Shown in pieces: positions 49,889 to 58,675 of a DNA stretch of 64,000 nt. Numbering within the stretch: the first letter of the stretch is position 1; the number at the start of each line of letters is the position of its first letter. The translations under genes were made by a program, and so were the position numbers. The notes below the pieces were generated by a model. That model saw only the letters and a list, made by a program, of their open reading frames with translations. It was not told where the DNA came from and ran no database searches. Origin of the DNA: Comamonas sp. (lineage in GTDB: Bacteria > Pseudomonadota > Gammaproteobacteria > Burkholderiales > Burkholderiaceae_C); assembly GCA_021166775.1 (NCBI GenBank), contig JAJPEQ010000006.1:1-64000 (forward strand), written 5' to 3'.

Positions 49889-50536
49889 CTACTTTTCAGC
49901 GGCATTCGCCTTGTTGCGCGCCACCAAGGCTTCGATGAGGCCATCGATGCCCTTGGCGTTGACCTCTGCGCCGAACTGGCTGCGGTAAGTTTCCACCAAC
50001 CACACGCCCATCACGTTGATGTTGTAGATCTTCCAGTCCTCACCGGGCTTCTCGGACAGGCGGTAATCGAGCTGGATCGGGTCGCCGCGTCCGCGCACCT
50101 CGGTGCGCACCAGCACATCCTTGTCGCCCGGCTCGGCGCGCAACGGCTTGACGACGATGGTGAGGTCCGAGACTTCGGAGAGCGCACCCGCGTAGGTACG
50201 CACCAGAAGCTGCTTGAATTCGTCTTGCAGACGCTGCTGCTGCCCGGGTGTCGCGCGGCGCCAGCCCGGGCCGACGGCCGCCGCCGTCATGCGTTTGAAA
50301 TCCAGGTGCGGCAGGATGATCCTGTCCACCAGCGCCACGATCTTGTGCACGTCACCGGCCTTGATCGCCGGGTCCTTGCGCACGGCATCGAGCACCTCGT
50401 TGGACAGCCGCCCGACGAACGCATCCGGCGTCTCGGCCGCCACCGCGGCCCACGGCAGGCCCGCGAGCGCCAGCACGGCCACCGCCCCCCGCGCCAGCGT
50501 GCGGCGCGCCCATGAAAAATCACTCTGCATCATCAA
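49889..50536 (-). CDS. mlaC: Periplasmic phospholipid-binding protein MlaC
   Basis: A 215-residue periplasmic shuttle that carries phospholipid between the outer-membrane MlaA complex and inner-membrane MlaFEDB. A signal peptide ends near residue 34 (WAAVAAE), followed by the typical MlaC pattern ILPHLDFKRMTAAAVGPGWRRATPGQQQRLQDEFKQLLVRTYA and the late DWKIYNINVMGVWLVETYRSQF. It overlaps mlaA by 4 bases. Confidence 0.94.
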   Translation of the reverse strand: MMMQSDFSWARRTLARGAVAVLALAGLPWAAVAAETPDAFVGRLSNEVLDAVRKDPAIKAGDVHKIVALVDRIILPHLDFKRMTAAAVGPGWRRATPGQQQRLQDEFKQLLVRTYAGALSEVSDLTIVVKPLRAEPGDKDVLVRTEVRGRGDPIQLDYRLSEKPGEDWKIYNINVMGVWLVETYRSQFGAEVNAKGIDGLIEALVARNKANAAEK

Positions 50537-51264
50537 TCTTCCTCCGGCAGCTTGCCATCATCACCGGCATCGCGCTGGCCTGCTCGCTGCTGGCGCAGAT
50601 CCAGATACAGGTCACGGGTGAAGGTATAGGGGTCGAGCGCCGCCGCGTCACGGATGGCTGTGGCGCCCAGCAGACTGGCGCGCCTGTCCACGAACCGCAG
50701 CACGTACAGGCCGTTGCGCGTGGCCACCGGCCGCGCATGCGACGCCAGATCACCCCAGGTATCGACAGGCAGCATGGCCGTGTCGCGCAAGGTGGAAGGG
50801 CCGAGCAGCGGCAACACCAGATACGGCCCGGACGACATGCCCCAATGCGCCAGCGTCAGGCCGAAATCCTGTCTGTGCCGCTCGATGCCTGCCTCGCTGG
50901 CCACATCGAAGAGACCGCCCATACCGATGAAGGTGTTGATACCAAAGCGCGCCAGGCTGTCCGCCGCAGCCTGGCCCCTGGCCTGCAGCACATTGTTCAC
51001 GAACGACCAGAGGTCACCCAGATTGGCAAAGAAATTGCTCACACCTGTGCGCACGGGCCGGGGCAGCGCCTCCTTGTAGACGGTGGCGGCGGGAACCAGC
51101 AGCACCTGGTCCACGCCATCATTGAAGTGCGTCATCGCCCGGTTGTAGGGCTCGAACGGGTCCTGCGGATGGGCGTTGGGCCCGGTCGCGCACCCGGCCA
51201 GCACCGCCAGCGCCAGTGCGGCACCCGTGCGGCACAGGCCGTGCCATCGGTGTTCATTCGTCAT
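50533..51264 (-). CDS. mlaA: Outer-membrane lipoprotein MlaA (VacJ)
   Basis: A 243-residue lipoprotein that removes misplaced phospholipid from the outer leaflet of the outer membrane. The lipobox is LAGC near residue 25. DPFEPYNRAMTHFNDGVDQ, VSNFFANLGDLWSFVNNVLQ and the FGLTLAHWGMSSGPYLVLPLLGPSTLRD motif are all classic MlaA. Inclusion of mlaA between mlaD and mlaC is normal for betaproteobacteria, whereas in E. coli it is unlinked. Confidence 0.95.
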   Translation of the reverse strand: MTNEHRWHGLCRTGAALALAVLAGCATGPNAHPQDPFEPYNRAMTHFNDGVDQVLLVPAATVYKEALPRPVRTGVSNFFANLGDLWSFVNNVLQARGQAAADSLARFGINTFIGMGGLFDVASEAGIERHRQDFGLTLAHWGMSSGPYLVLPLLGPSTLRDTAMLPVDTWGDLASHARPVATRNGLYVLRFVDRRASLLGATAIRDAAALDPYTFTRDLYLDLRQQRAGQRDAGDDGKLPEED

Positions 51265-51752
51265 TTCTTGCCGGCAGTCGCTGCGGCGGGACTGCCCCCC
51301 TCTTGTGCCTTGCCGTACAAAAACTGGCCGATCAGGTTCTCCAGCACCACTGCGGACTGCGTGGCGGTGATGGAGTCGCCGTCTGCCAGATTCTTCTCGT
51401 CCGCGCCCGGCTCGATGCCGATGTACTGGTCCCCCAGCAGCCCACTCGTCAAGATCTTGAGCGAACTGTCCTTGGGAAAGAGATAGCGCTTGTCGATCTC
51501 CAGCTCCACGCGCGCCTGGAAGGTGGTGTCATCGAAGCTGATCGTGCGCACGCGCCCGACCACCACACCCGCGCCACGCACCGCCGCCTTGGGCTTGAGC
51601 CCACCGATGTTGTCGAACTTCGCGCTAATCGTGTAGCCAGATTGCCAGTTGAGGTTGAGCAGATTGGCCGCCTGCAGCGCCAGAAACACCAGCGCCACCA
51701 GGCCAAGAATCACGAACAGCCCTACCCAGACATCGTTTTTGGATCGTTCCAT
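51261..51752 (-). CDS. mlaD: MCE-domain lipid-transport protein MlaD
   Basis: A 163-residue protein with one N-terminal membrane helix (residues about 8-27) and an MCE domain (about 38-118) beginning YTISAKFDNIGGLKPKAAVRGAGVVVGRV. In the family it forms a hexameric ring in the periplasm that guides phospholipid into MlaE. The ILTSGLLGDQYIGIEPG stretch is the conserved pore-loop region. It overlaps mlaA by 4 bases. Confidence 0.95.
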   Translation of the reverse strand: MERSKNDVWVGLFVILGLVALVFLALQAANLLNLNWQSGYTISAKFDNIGGLKPKAAVRGAGVVVGRVRTISFDDTTFQARVELEIDKRYLFPKDSSLKILTSGLLGDQYIGIEPGADEKNLADGDSITATQSAVVLENLIGQFLYGKAQEGGSPAAATAGKK

Positions 51753-51760
51753 GCTGCCCT

Positions 51761-52543
51761 CTACAAACTGAACATCAAGGCCGTGAGGATGAAATCAAGC
51801 GCCAGCACCGCCAGCGACGCGATGACCACCGTGCGCGTCGTGGCCTGCGAGACCCCTTCGGGCGTCGGCTTGGCCACGTAGCCCTGCAACACGGCGGTAA
51901 ACGTCACCGCCACGCCGAACACGACGCTTTTGACCACGCCATTGCCCACGTCCTTGAACACGTCGACGCCGCTCTGCATCTGTCCCCAGAACGCGCCGCC
52001 ATCCACGCCGATCATCACCACGCCCACGAGCCAGCCACCGGCCACGCCCACGGCGCTGAAGACCGCCGCGAGCACCGGCATGGCGATGACCCCACCCCAG
52101 AAGCGCGGCGCCAAAATGCGCTGGACGGGATCGACCGCCATCATCTCCATGGCGGAGAGCTGCTCGCCCGCGCGCATCAAACCGATTTCCGCTGTGAGCG
52201 AGGTACCCGCCCGACCGGCAAACAACAGCGCCGTGACCACGGGCCCGAGTTCGCGCACCAGGCTGAGCGTGACCACCAGGCCCAGCGACGCCTCCGACCC
52301 GTAGAGCTGCAGCACGTTGTAGCCCTGCAGCGCCAGCACGAAGCCGACAAACAGGCCTGACAACGCAATGATCACCAGCGAGTGATTGCCGAGAAAATGC
52401 ACCTGGTCGCGCACCAGCGCCGGACGGCGCAACGTAGTCCCCAGCAGCGTCACGAGCCGCGTGAACAACCGCGCCGCCGCCCCGATGTCCACGAGGCGGT
52501 TGCGAACCGCGAAGCCCACATCCGAGGGGCGCCACCAGCTCAT
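51761..52543 (-). CDS. mlaE: Phospholipid ABC transporter permease MlaE
   Basis: A 260-residue permease with about five hydrophobic helices. The GLFVGFVLALQGYNVLQLYGSEASLG and LVRELGPVVTALLFAGRAGTSLTAEIG stretches carry the family's EQxxAL-like coupling helix (LSAMEMMAVDPVQRILAPRFW). It forms the membrane core with MlaD, MlaF and MlaB. It starts within the last codon of mlaF. Confidence 0.95.
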   Translation of the reverse strand: MSWWRPSDVGFAVRNRLVDIGAAARLFTRLVTLLGTTLRRPALVRDQVHFLGNHSLVIIALSGLFVGFVLALQGYNVLQLYGSEASLGLVVTLSLVRELGPVVTALLFAGRAGTSLTAEIGLMRAGEQLSAMEMMAVDPVQRILAPRFWGGVIAMPVLAAVFSAVGVAGGWLVGVVMIGVDGGAFWGQMQSGVDVFKDVGNGVVKSVVFGVAVTFTAVLQGYVAKPTPEGVSQATTRTVVIASLAVLALDFILTALMFSL

Positions 52544-53379
52544 CGCCCGCCCCCCGCGCCGCCGACGATGCCGAAATCCTGCTCCACCGACGGCCCAGGA
52601 TGGTGAAACGGCACCGGCCCGGCCGGCAAGGCATGCACGAACTGATGCACCAGCGGATCGGTACTGGTGCGAACCTCGCCCGGCGTGCCCTGCGCCGCCA
52701 CGTTGCCCGCGCCGAGAATGATCACGTGATCGGCCAGCGCAAAGGTCTCCTGCAGGTTGTGCGAGACCAGAATCGTGGTCAGGCCCATGGCGTCGCTGAG
52801 CTGGCGGATGAGCTGCGCCGAGATGCCCAGTGAAATCGGATCGAGCCCCGCGAAGGGCTCGTCGTACATGATGAGTTCGGGATCGAGTGCGATGGCGCGT
52901 GCCAGGGCCACCCGCCGCGCCATGCCACCCGAAATCTGACTGGGCATCAGATCGCGCGCGCCGCGCAGCCCCACCGCGTGCAGCTTCATCAGCACGATGT
53001 CGCGCACCAGCGTCTCGCTCAGCGTGGTGTGCTCACGCAAGGGGAAGGCCACGTTGTCGAACACACTCATGTCAGTGAACAGCGCGCCGAACTGGAACAG
53101 CATGCCCATGCGCCTGCGCGCCGCGTACAGTTCGGCCCGGGTCATCGGACCCACGTCCTTGCCATCCACCAGCACCTGCCCCTGCTGCGCCCGCTGCTGC
53201 CCGCCGATGAGCCTCAGCACCGTGGTCTTGCCGCCACCGGACGCGCCCATGATGGCCGTGACCTTGCCGCGAGGCACCGACAAGGAGACGTCGCGCAGCA
53301 CCGGGCGGGCGCCATACCCGAAGGTGACGCCACGCAATTCCACGAAGGATTCAGGGATCAAAACTTCATTTGAAGACAT
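52540..53379 (-). CDS. mlaF: Phospholipid ABC transporter ATPase MlaF
   Basis: A 279-residue ABC ATPase powering phospholipid transport. Walker A GASGGGKTT, signature ISGGMARRVALARA, Walker B LIMYDEPFAGLDP and switch histidine VSHNLQETFALAD are intact. The start is taken as ATG 53377-53379; a TTG six codons upstream is in frame but gains nothing. The C-terminal tail PFHHPGPSVEQDFGIVGG is longer than in E. coli. It is the first gene of mlaFEDACB. Confidence 0.95.
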   Translation of the reverse strand: MSSNEVLIPESFVELRGVTFGYGARPVLRDVSLSVPRGKVTAIMGASGGGKTTVLRLIGGQQRAQQGQVLVDGKDVGPMTRAELYAARRRMGMLFQFGALFTDMSVFDNVAFPLREHTTLSETLVRDIVLMKLHAVGLRGARDLMPSQISGGMARRVALARAIALDPELIMYDEPFAGLDPISLGISAQLIRQLSDAMGLTTILVSHNLQETFALADHVIILGAGNVAAQGTPGEVRTSTDPLVHQFVHALPAGPVPFHHPGPSVEQDFGIVGGAGGGR

Positions 53380-53478
53380 GCTGTACGGCCGCGGCAAGAG
53401 CCGTCATGATAAAAGCGCATCCAGATCGCCGCTGACTGCCCAGCGACAAAACCCGCTCGGGCGTGGACAACCCGTTAC

Positions 53479-53484
53479 TATAAT
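53479..53484 (+). promoter_or_regulatory. Possible -10 box upstream of speD
   Basis: A perfect TATAAT lies between AACCCG and CGGGTT inverted hexamers in the 224-base gap between mlaF and speD. No good -35 hexamer is found at the normal 16-18 base distance, so it could be an activator-dependent promoter or chance. The rest of 53380-53603 shows nothing clear. Confidence 0.3.
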
Positions 53485-53603
53485 TGCGGGTTCTGTTTTG
53501 CACTGCAAGGTACAGGCATTATCGCCTCTGACTGGGCACGGCTGACCGGACCCGCCATGCATGCCCGCCAGCCCTTGCCCACCCAAGGAAAGGTCTCCAT
53601 CCG

Positions 53604-53999
53604 ATGGATCAAGCTGTCGCCGCACGCTCCCCGACCCGCCTCGCCACGGGCCTGCACCTTATCGGTGATCTCTATGGCTGCACGTGCGACCACAGACTGA
53701 TGCATGACGCGTCATATCTGGAAAATTTCTGCAAGGAGAGCGTCGCGGCCGCGGGCCTGACGGCGGTAGGCTCGCTCTTTCATGCCTTCGGCGAGAACGG
53801 CGGAGTTACGGGCGTCATCGTGCTGGCGGAGTCGCATCTGTCCATTCACACCTGGCCTGAATCCGGCTACGTCACGCTGGACGTCTACGTCTGCAACTAC
53901 ACCGAGAACAATCGGCCGAAGGCCCAGAAGCTCTTCAACACCCTGCAGGCGGCATTCAACCCGAGCGAACCCCGACTGCACCGCGTGGACCGGGCATGA
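53604..53999 (+). CDS. speD: S-adenosylmethionine decarboxylase proenzyme (SpeH class)
   Basis: A 131-residue pyruvoyl enzyme that makes decarboxylated SAM, the aminopropyl donor for spermidine. The self-cleavage site is the E76-S77 bond in LAESHLSIHTWPE; Ser77 becomes the pyruvoyl group. The conserved H and C of CTCDH and the FGENGGVTG loop are also present. It is the small bacterial class (about 120-130 residues) rather than the larger E. coli type. It overlaps speE by ATGA. Confidence 0.94.
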   Translation: MDQAVAARSPTRLATGLHLIGDLYGCTCDHRLMHDASYLENFCKESVAAAGLTAVGSLFHAFGENGGVTGVIVLAESHLSIHTWPESGYVTLDVYVCNYTENNRPKAQKLFNTLQAAFNPSEPRLHRVDRA

Positions 54000-54949
54000 A
54001 CTGGCCCGCTTCCCAGGTGCGGGCGGTTGCAGAGCGCCTGAACGAACACTTCGGTTTTTATCTGACGCATTGCCGCCTGCTGGCCGAGAGCCGGTCGCCA
54101 TGGCAGCACATTGAAATTTTCGAACACCCGCTTTTCGGCAGGCTCATGCGCATCGACGAATGCTTCATGACGAGCGAGCGCGACGAATTTTTCTACCACG
54201 AGCCGATGGTGCACCTGCCCGCGACGGCTCACCCGGGCGTGCGCTGCGCCCTGATCGTCGGCGGTGGCGATGGTGGAGCGGCCGAAGAGCTGTTCAAGCT
54301 GCCCGACATCGAGCACGTGACGCTGTGCGAACTCGATGAAGAAGTGATCCGCATGGCAAGGCAATGGCTGCCATCGATCCATCGCGGCGCGCTCGATGAT
54401 CCGCGCCTGCGAATCCAGGCAGGTGACGCGCGCAGCTTCATCCTGAGCACGGCCGAACGCTTCGACCAGATCGTGCTGGACCTGACCGATCCATTCGGCC
54501 CCGCGATCGAGCTCTACACCGTCGAGTTCTACCAGGCCTGTCAGCGCATTCTCAATCCCGGGGGCGTGCTGTCGCTGCACCTGGGCTCGCCCATTCACCT
54601 GCAGGAAAGCATGCGGCGCATCCACGCCTCGCTGCGCGCCGTTTTCTCCGTGGTGCGCCCCTACTTCCAGTACGTGCCGCTCTATGGCACGCTGTGGTGC
54701 ATGGCCATGGCGTCGGATACGACCGACCCGGCCGCGCTCGCGCCGCAGGAAGTGGACATGCGGCTCAGGCACCGCGACATCAGGGACTTGCAGCTCTACA
54801 ACGGGCAGACGCACCAGGCGCTGCTGGCACAGCCCAATTTCGTGCGGGAGCTGCTGAGCCAGAGCGCCGCGCCGCTGCACCGCGACGATGTGCTGGGCGA
54901 TATTCACGACCCTGCGCAATTGCCCCGGATCACCATCAGCGAATCCTGA
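53996..54949 (+). CDS. speE: Spermidine synthase (polyamine aminopropyltransferase)
   Basis: A 317-residue aminopropyltransferase joining the aminopropyl group of decarboxylated SAM to putrescine. The dcSAM-binding motif is LIVGGGDGGAAEELFKL near residues 84-100, with ELDEEVIRMARQW as second strand and QIVLDLTDPFGPA carrying the catalytic Asp. EIFEHPLFGRLMRIDECFMTSERDEFFYHE is the substrate gate. It is translationally coupled to speD. Confidence 0.93.
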   Translation: MNWPASQVRAVAERLNEHFGFYLTHCRLLAESRSPWQHIEIFEHPLFGRLMRIDECFMTSERDEFFYHEPMVHLPATAHPGVRCALIVGGGDGGAAEELFKLPDIEHVTLCELDEEVIRMARQWLPSIHRGALDDPRLRIQAGDARSFILSTAERFDQIVLDLTDPFGPAIELYTVEFYQACQRILNPGGVLSLHLGSPIHLQESMRRIHASLRAVFSVVRPYFQYVPLYGTLWCMAMASDTTDPAALAPQEVDMRLRHRDIRDLQLYNGQTHQALLAQPNFVRELLSQSAAPLHRDDVLGDIHDPAQLPRITISES

Positions 54950-54979
54950 GCGCGGCACGCCGATGCCTAGGGCGGTCCC

Positions 54980-56239
54980 CTACATGGCGTCGATCATCAC
55001 CCGACCAAAGCCCGAGCAACTGACCTGCGTCGCTCCGTCCATGAGACGCGCGAAATCGTAGGTGACCTTCTTGCTCTGGATCGCCTTCTCCATCGCGCCG
55101 ATGATCAGATCCGCGGCTTCGAGCCAGCCCATGTGGCGCAGCATCATCTCGGCGCTCAGGATCTCCGAGCCCGGATTGACGTAATCCTTGCCCGCGTACT
55201 TGGGCGCGGTGCCGTGCGTGGCCTCGAAGCAGGCGACGCTGTCGCTCAGGTTGGCCCCCGGGGCAATGCCGATGCCTCCCACCTGCGCCGCCAGCGCATC
55301 GCTGATGTAGTCGCCATTGAGATTGAGCGTGGCGATCACACTGTATTCGGCCGGGCGCAGCAGGATCTGCTGCAGGAAGGCATCCGCGATGGCGTCCTTG
55401 ACAACGATGTCACGCCCCGTCTTCGGATTCCTGAACTTGCACCACGGCCCGCCATCGATCGGTTGCGCCCCGAACTCGCGCTGCGCCAGCGCATAGCCCC
55501 AATCGCGAAAGCCCCCTTCCGTGTACTTCATGATGTTGCCCTTGTGCACGAGCGTCACGCTGGGCTTGTCGTTGTCGATCGCGTACTGGATGGCCTTGCG
55601 CACGAGGCGTTCGGTCCCTTCGATCGAGACGGGCTTGACCCCCATGCCCGAAGTGTCGGGAAAGCGGATCTTCGAGACTCCCATCTCCTGCACCAGGAAG
55701 CGAATGAGTTTTTGCGCCTTTTCGCTCTTTGCTTCCCATTCGATGCCGGCGTAGATGTCTTCCGAATTTTCACGGAAGATCACCATGTTGACCTTTTCCG
55801 GTGCCTTCACGGGGCTGGGCACGCCCTTGAAATACTGCACCGGCCGCAGGCACACGTACAGATCGAGCTCCTGGCGCAGCGCGACGTTGAGCGACCGGAT
55901 GCCGCCGCCGACCGGCGTGGTGAGCGGCCCCTTGATGGAGACCACATAGTCCTTGAGCGCCGCCAGCGTCTCGTCGGGCAGCCAGACGTCCGGCCCGTAC
56001 ACACGCGTGGCCTTTTCTCCCGCGAAGACCTCCATCCAATGAATTTTTCGCTGGCCGCCATAGGCCTTGGCCACCGCGGCATCCACCACCTGGATCATGA
56101 CGGGCGTGATGTCTGCGCCCGTTCCGTCCCCTTCAATAAATGGAATGATGGGCTTGTCCGGCACATTCAGCGACATGTCGGCGTTGACGGTGATCCTCTG
56201 CCCCTGCTCGGGCACGCGGATATGCTGGTAGGTGCTCAT
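54980..56239 (-). CDS. icd: Isocitrate dehydrogenase (NADP+)
   Basis: A 419-residue TCA-cycle enzyme converting isocitrate to 2-oxoglutarate. [15 protein letters not shown] opens the fold, and the substrate-binding/phosphorylation loop [23 protein letters not shown] holds S116, equivalent to the AceK-phosphorylated serine of E. coli. [16 protein letters not shown] and [19 protein letters not shown] follow. The ATG at 56237-56239 is chosen since conserved similarity begins there; the upstream frame is not similar to the family. Confidence 0.96.
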   Translation of the reverse strand: MSTYQHIRVPEQGQRITVNADMSLNVPDKPIIPFIEGDGTGADITPVMIQVVDAAVAKAYGGQRKIHWMEVFAGEKATRVYGPDVWLPDETLAALKDYVVSIKGPLTTPVGGGIRSLNVALRQELDLYVCLRPVQYFKGVPSPVKAPEKVNMVIFRENSEDIYAGIEWEAKSEKAQKLIRFLVQEMGVSKIRFPDTSGMGVKPVSIEGTERLVRKAIQYAIDNDKPSVTLVHKGNIMKYTEGGFRDWGYALAQREFGAQPIDGGPWCKFRNPKTGRDIVVKDAIADAFLQQILLRPAEYSVIATLNLNGDYISDALAAQVGGIGIAPGANLSDSVACFEATHGTAPKYAGKDYVNPGSEILSAEMMLRHMGWLEAADLIIGAMEKAIQSKKVTYDFARLMDGATQVSCSGFGRVMIDAM

Positions 56240-56434
56240 GCGCCTGGTTCTCCCCTCACGGCAAAATGACTCCCGCACGGCATGCGCGCACTGCATCGCG
56301 TCAAACGTCGGGGCACGGCAAATTCTAGTGATAAAAATACACGTGTCGAGCGTCAACCACACGGGCCGAGCAACCGTTGAGCGATGCGCAACGCGGCGTA
56401 TCGCGCTGCACTTTGCAATCACGAAATGTCAACC

Positions 56435-56674
56435 ATGAAACAACTGCTCGCTCTCCTCACTGCCGGGTTCTTCGCCGCTGGAGCCTTCGCACAAGCCCAA
56501 CCGGCACCGGCTGAGCCCGTGGCGCCCGCTGCCGCAGTGGCGCCAGCTGCTGCGCCCGCGCCGGCTGCCGCGGCGCCTCAGGCCAAGGCCAGGAAAACCG
56601 CCAAGGCACACAAGAAGGCCACCAACAAGCACGCCAAGCGCCACAGCAAGAAAGCGGCCAAGACAGCGGCCTGA
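56435..56674 (+). CDS. Small secreted alanine/lysine-rich cationic protein
   Basis: A 79-residue protein I do not recognise by function. A signal peptide (MKQLLALLTAGFFAAGAFA) is followed by a proline/alanine tract (residues about 22-48) and a strongly basic lysine/histidine/alanine tail (KARKTAKAHKKATNKHAKRHSKKAAK) that resembles histone H1 or AlgP tails in composition. An ATG three codons upstream (56426) is an alternative start. Because it has an export signal, it probably acts in the periplasm or at the surface rather than on DNA. It is followed by an intrinsic terminator. Confidence 0.65.
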   Translation: MKQLLALLTAGFFAAGAFAQAQPAPAEPVAPAAAVAPAAAPAPAAAAPQAKARKTAKAHKKATNKHAKRHSKKAAKTAA

Positions 56675-56709
56675 GCCCGGTGCCATCCACGGCAACACCG
56701 CCGTCCCCC

Positions 56710-56744
56710 AAGGCTCGCGAAGTATGATCTTTGCGAGCCTTTTT
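56710..56744 (+). terminator. Intrinsic terminator in front of the DUF192 gene
   Basis: AAGGCTCGC (56710-56718) pairs with GCGAGCCTT (56733-56741) and TTT follows. It is 36 bases after the small cationic gene and ends only 12 bases before the DUF192 start codon, overlapping its leader, so it may act as an attenuator for the second gene. Confidence 0.75.
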
Positions 56745-56756
56745 CATGGAGGCGAG

Positions 56757-57224
56757 ATGCTCCGTACCACATTCCTGCGCCAGCTGGTCACCGGCTGCGC
56801 AGCGCTGCTGGCCTGCGCCCTGTGCCTTGCACAGGAGGGCGAGCCCCAGATGAATCTTGCGCGCGTCGAACTGCATGTGGGCATGTACCGGGTCTCCGCG
56901 CAAGTGGCGGCGACGCCGCGGCAGCGCGAGATCGGTCTGATGTACCGTCAGCAGATGCCCGACCACGAAGGCATGCTTTTCGTCTTCGAAGTGCCGGGCG
57001 TGCAATGCTTCTGGATGAAAAACACGCAACTGCCGCTGACGGCGGCGTTCATCGCCGACGACGGCAAGATCGTCAATCTGGCGGACATGCAACCCCGGAC
57101 CGACGACTCGCACTGCTCCGATAAGCCAGTGCGCTACGTGCTCGAAATGAACCAGGGTTGGTTTGCGAAGAAGGGCTTCAAACGCGGCACCCAACTTTCA
57201 GGGCCGCCGTTCACGCGCCCCTAG
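56757..57224 (+). CDS. DUF192 domain-containing secreted protein
   Basis: A 155-residue protein with a signal peptide (residues 1 to about 25, CALCLAQ) and a DUF192 domain: ATPRQREIGLMYRQQMPDHEGMLFVFE, CFWMKNTQLPLTAAFIADDGKIVNLADM and VLEMNQGWFAKKGFKRG. The fold is conserved across bacteria and archaea with no firm function. GGAGGCGAG before the ATG at 56757 decides the start. The TAG stop coincides with the left end of a palindromic element, so the original C-terminus may have been cut. Confidence 0.85.
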   Translation: MLRTTFLRQLVTGCAALLACALCLAQEGEPQMNLARVELHVGMYRVSAQVAATPRQREIGLMYRQQMPDHEGMLFVFEVPGVQCFWMKNTQLPLTAAFIADDGKIVNLADMQPRTDDSHCSDKPVRYVLEMNQGWFAKKGFKRGTQLSGPPFTRP

Positions 57225-57386
57225 TGTGCTGTCCCGCCAATAGCTGCACAAAATGAAATCGATGGATTCGTGTTCAGGGCAAGGCGCAAACCGCAGTGAT
57301 AGCTGCAGCTATCGCGAGGATTTGCAACGTCGCCCTGGGCACGAAGACGCGATTTCATGTGCAGTTATTGGCGGAACAGCACACTA
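57222..57386. mobile_element. MITE-like palindromic element with TA-flanked terminal inverted repeats
   Basis: About 165 bases that fold as one near-complete palindrome. Left end TAGTGTGCTGTCCCGCCAAT and right end (inverse) TAGTGTGCTGTTCCGCCAAT match at 19 of 20 bases, and similarity continues inward as CTGCACA and TGAAATCG. The exact centre is the 16-bp palindrome GATAGCTGCAGCTATC (57298-57313). Flanking TA at both ends (57222-57223, 57385-57386) fits a TA target duplication as made by IS630/mariner-type elements. It has no coding capacity. It lies between the convergent DUF192 and usp genes, touching or nearly touching both stop codons. Confidence 0.75.
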
Positions 57387-57387
57387 A

Positions 57388-57828
57388 TCAGTCTCGCACC
57401 ACGAGCACGGGCACCTTGACGACGCCCAGCACGCGCTGGGTGACGCTGCCCAGCACGAGTTTTTCAATGCCGCGCCTGCCGTGCGAACCCATCACAACCA
57501 GGTCCGCCCCCGCGTTCTTGACCGTCTCCAGCACGCCTTCGTGCACGGTGTGCCCCTCGCCCACGATGGTGTCCACCTGATCCACCCCGGAGCTCTTGAC
57601 CGCGTCGCGCGCGGCGTCCAGTGCCGCATTGGCTTCCGCATTGGCCGCGGTCAGATACTGTGCCTGGCCATAGGCAAAGTCCGCGCCCACGCCAGTGAAC
57701 GGATAAGGATCGATCACGTACAGCAGCGTCACCTCGCTGCCGAACACCTTGGCCAGCGCCGACGCACGCGCCACGGCTTTCATCGAAGTTTCCGAACCAT
57801 CGACGGGAACCAGAATATGCTTGAACAT
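57388..57828 (-). CDS. Universal stress protein, UspA family, ATP-binding type
   Basis: A 146-residue single-domain Usp. It begins MFKHILVPVDGSETSMKA and ends with the nucleotide-binding motif GSHGRRGIEKLVLGSVTQRVL (G-2x-G-9x-G-S/T), so it probably binds ATP. AAGGAGAG before the ATG at 57826-57828 decides the start. Its stop codon lies one base outside the palindromic element. Role in stress tolerance is known only broadly for the family. Confidence 0.92.
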   Translation of the reverse strand: MFKHILVPVDGSETSMKAVARASALAKVFGSEVTLLYVIDPYPFTGVGADFAYGQAQYLTAANAEANAALDAARDAVKSSGVDQVDTIVGEGHTVHEGVLETVKNAGADLVVMGSHGRRGIEKLVLGSVTQRVLGVVKVPVLVVRD

Positions 57829-57877
57829 GATGCGCTCTCCTTTCGCGGCGGTGCCGCCGCTGTACCCGCGGCCATTA

Positions 57878-58636
57878 TTAATCATCATCGCCGAGAAAAC
57901 GACCCCGTCGGCAGGTCAGCACCAGCGTGTCTCGCCAGCCGAATTCACCCACAGGCTGGATCGGGGTGGTCTCGTGGATCATGCGTGCGTCATCGAGCAG
58001 CATCACCGACCCGGGTTCGCTCAGGGTAAAGCGCTGCCCAGCCGGGCTCGCGGCTTCGAAAATCCGCGTCTCGCCCCCCTTGACCGCCTCACGCCCGATC
58101 AGAAACACGGCCACCAGATCCACACCGTCGCGGTGCGCGCCCTCCGGCGTCGGGCGGCCCACCCCACCTTCGGTATCGATGCGGAACTGATGCGCCTCAA
58201 CGCACCAGCACGCCTCGGCGGCGCCTGCGGGCAACAGGGCCGCCTGCGCTGATGCAGCCACCGCGCGCAGCAGTTGCAGCCACACCGGGCTTGTCACGGT
58301 GGCGGCGAGCATGGGCGCAAACCAGCGCTGCATGCCACCATGCAAGGCGTTGTAGTGCACCGGCTGCCAATGCGCCCGATGTGCCACCTGCCGGACATCG
58401 GTGCCCCGCACGACGAAGCACGAATGGCGCCGACGCCGATACCGCCCACCATCCTTGAGGTAGTCATCGGGCGGCAGATCATCCCAATCGCCCCGAAAAG
58501 CCGTCAGATCGCCCGGCGCGACGCCTGCCCACATGGCCGTGTCTCGTGGCGCCAGCACGGCATATCCGCGTTCGCGCAACTGGTGCGCAAGCTCCGCGGG
58601 CGGGACGTAAGGGGGTGAAAAACTCGTGAGGGCCAT
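57878..58636 (-). CDS. 2OG-Fe(II) dioxygenase-family protein
   Basis: A 252-residue protein resembling the 2OG-Fe dioxygenase family that contains BsmA/YxaA-like proteins. The metal motif HRDGVDLV (His-x-Asp) lies near residue 165, with the distal histidine in ARMIHETTPIQP and the terminal arginine/threonine in WRDTLVLTCRR. The N-terminal GYAVLAPRDTAMW and the RYRRRRHSCF segment are family features. The start is the ATG at 58634-58636; a TTG three codons upstream exists. Substrate unknown. Some relatives hydroxylate free amino acids. Confidence 0.75.
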   Translation of the reverse strand: MALTSFSPPYVPPAELAHQLRERGYAVLAPRDTAMWAGVAPGDLTAFRGDWDDLPPDDYLKDGGRYRRRRHSCFVVRGTDVRQVAHRAHWQPVHYNALHGGMQRWFAPMLAATVTSPVWLQLLRAVAASAQAALLPAGAAEACWCVEAHQFRIDTEGGVGRPTPEGAHRDGVDLVAVFLIGREAVKGGETRIFEAASPAGQRFTLSEPGSVMLLDDARMIHETTPIQPVGEFGWRDTLVLTCRRGRFLGDDD

Positions 58637-58675
58637 GGGCGCCAAGCTTAGCGCCGCCCGATGGCGCGGGCGCCC

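Noticed and set aside
53456-53490. A complete sigma-70 promoter for speD
   Set aside because: TATAAT is perfect, but TGGACA is only 9 bases upstream and no other -35 is at the proper distance. Kept only as a low-confidence -10 box.
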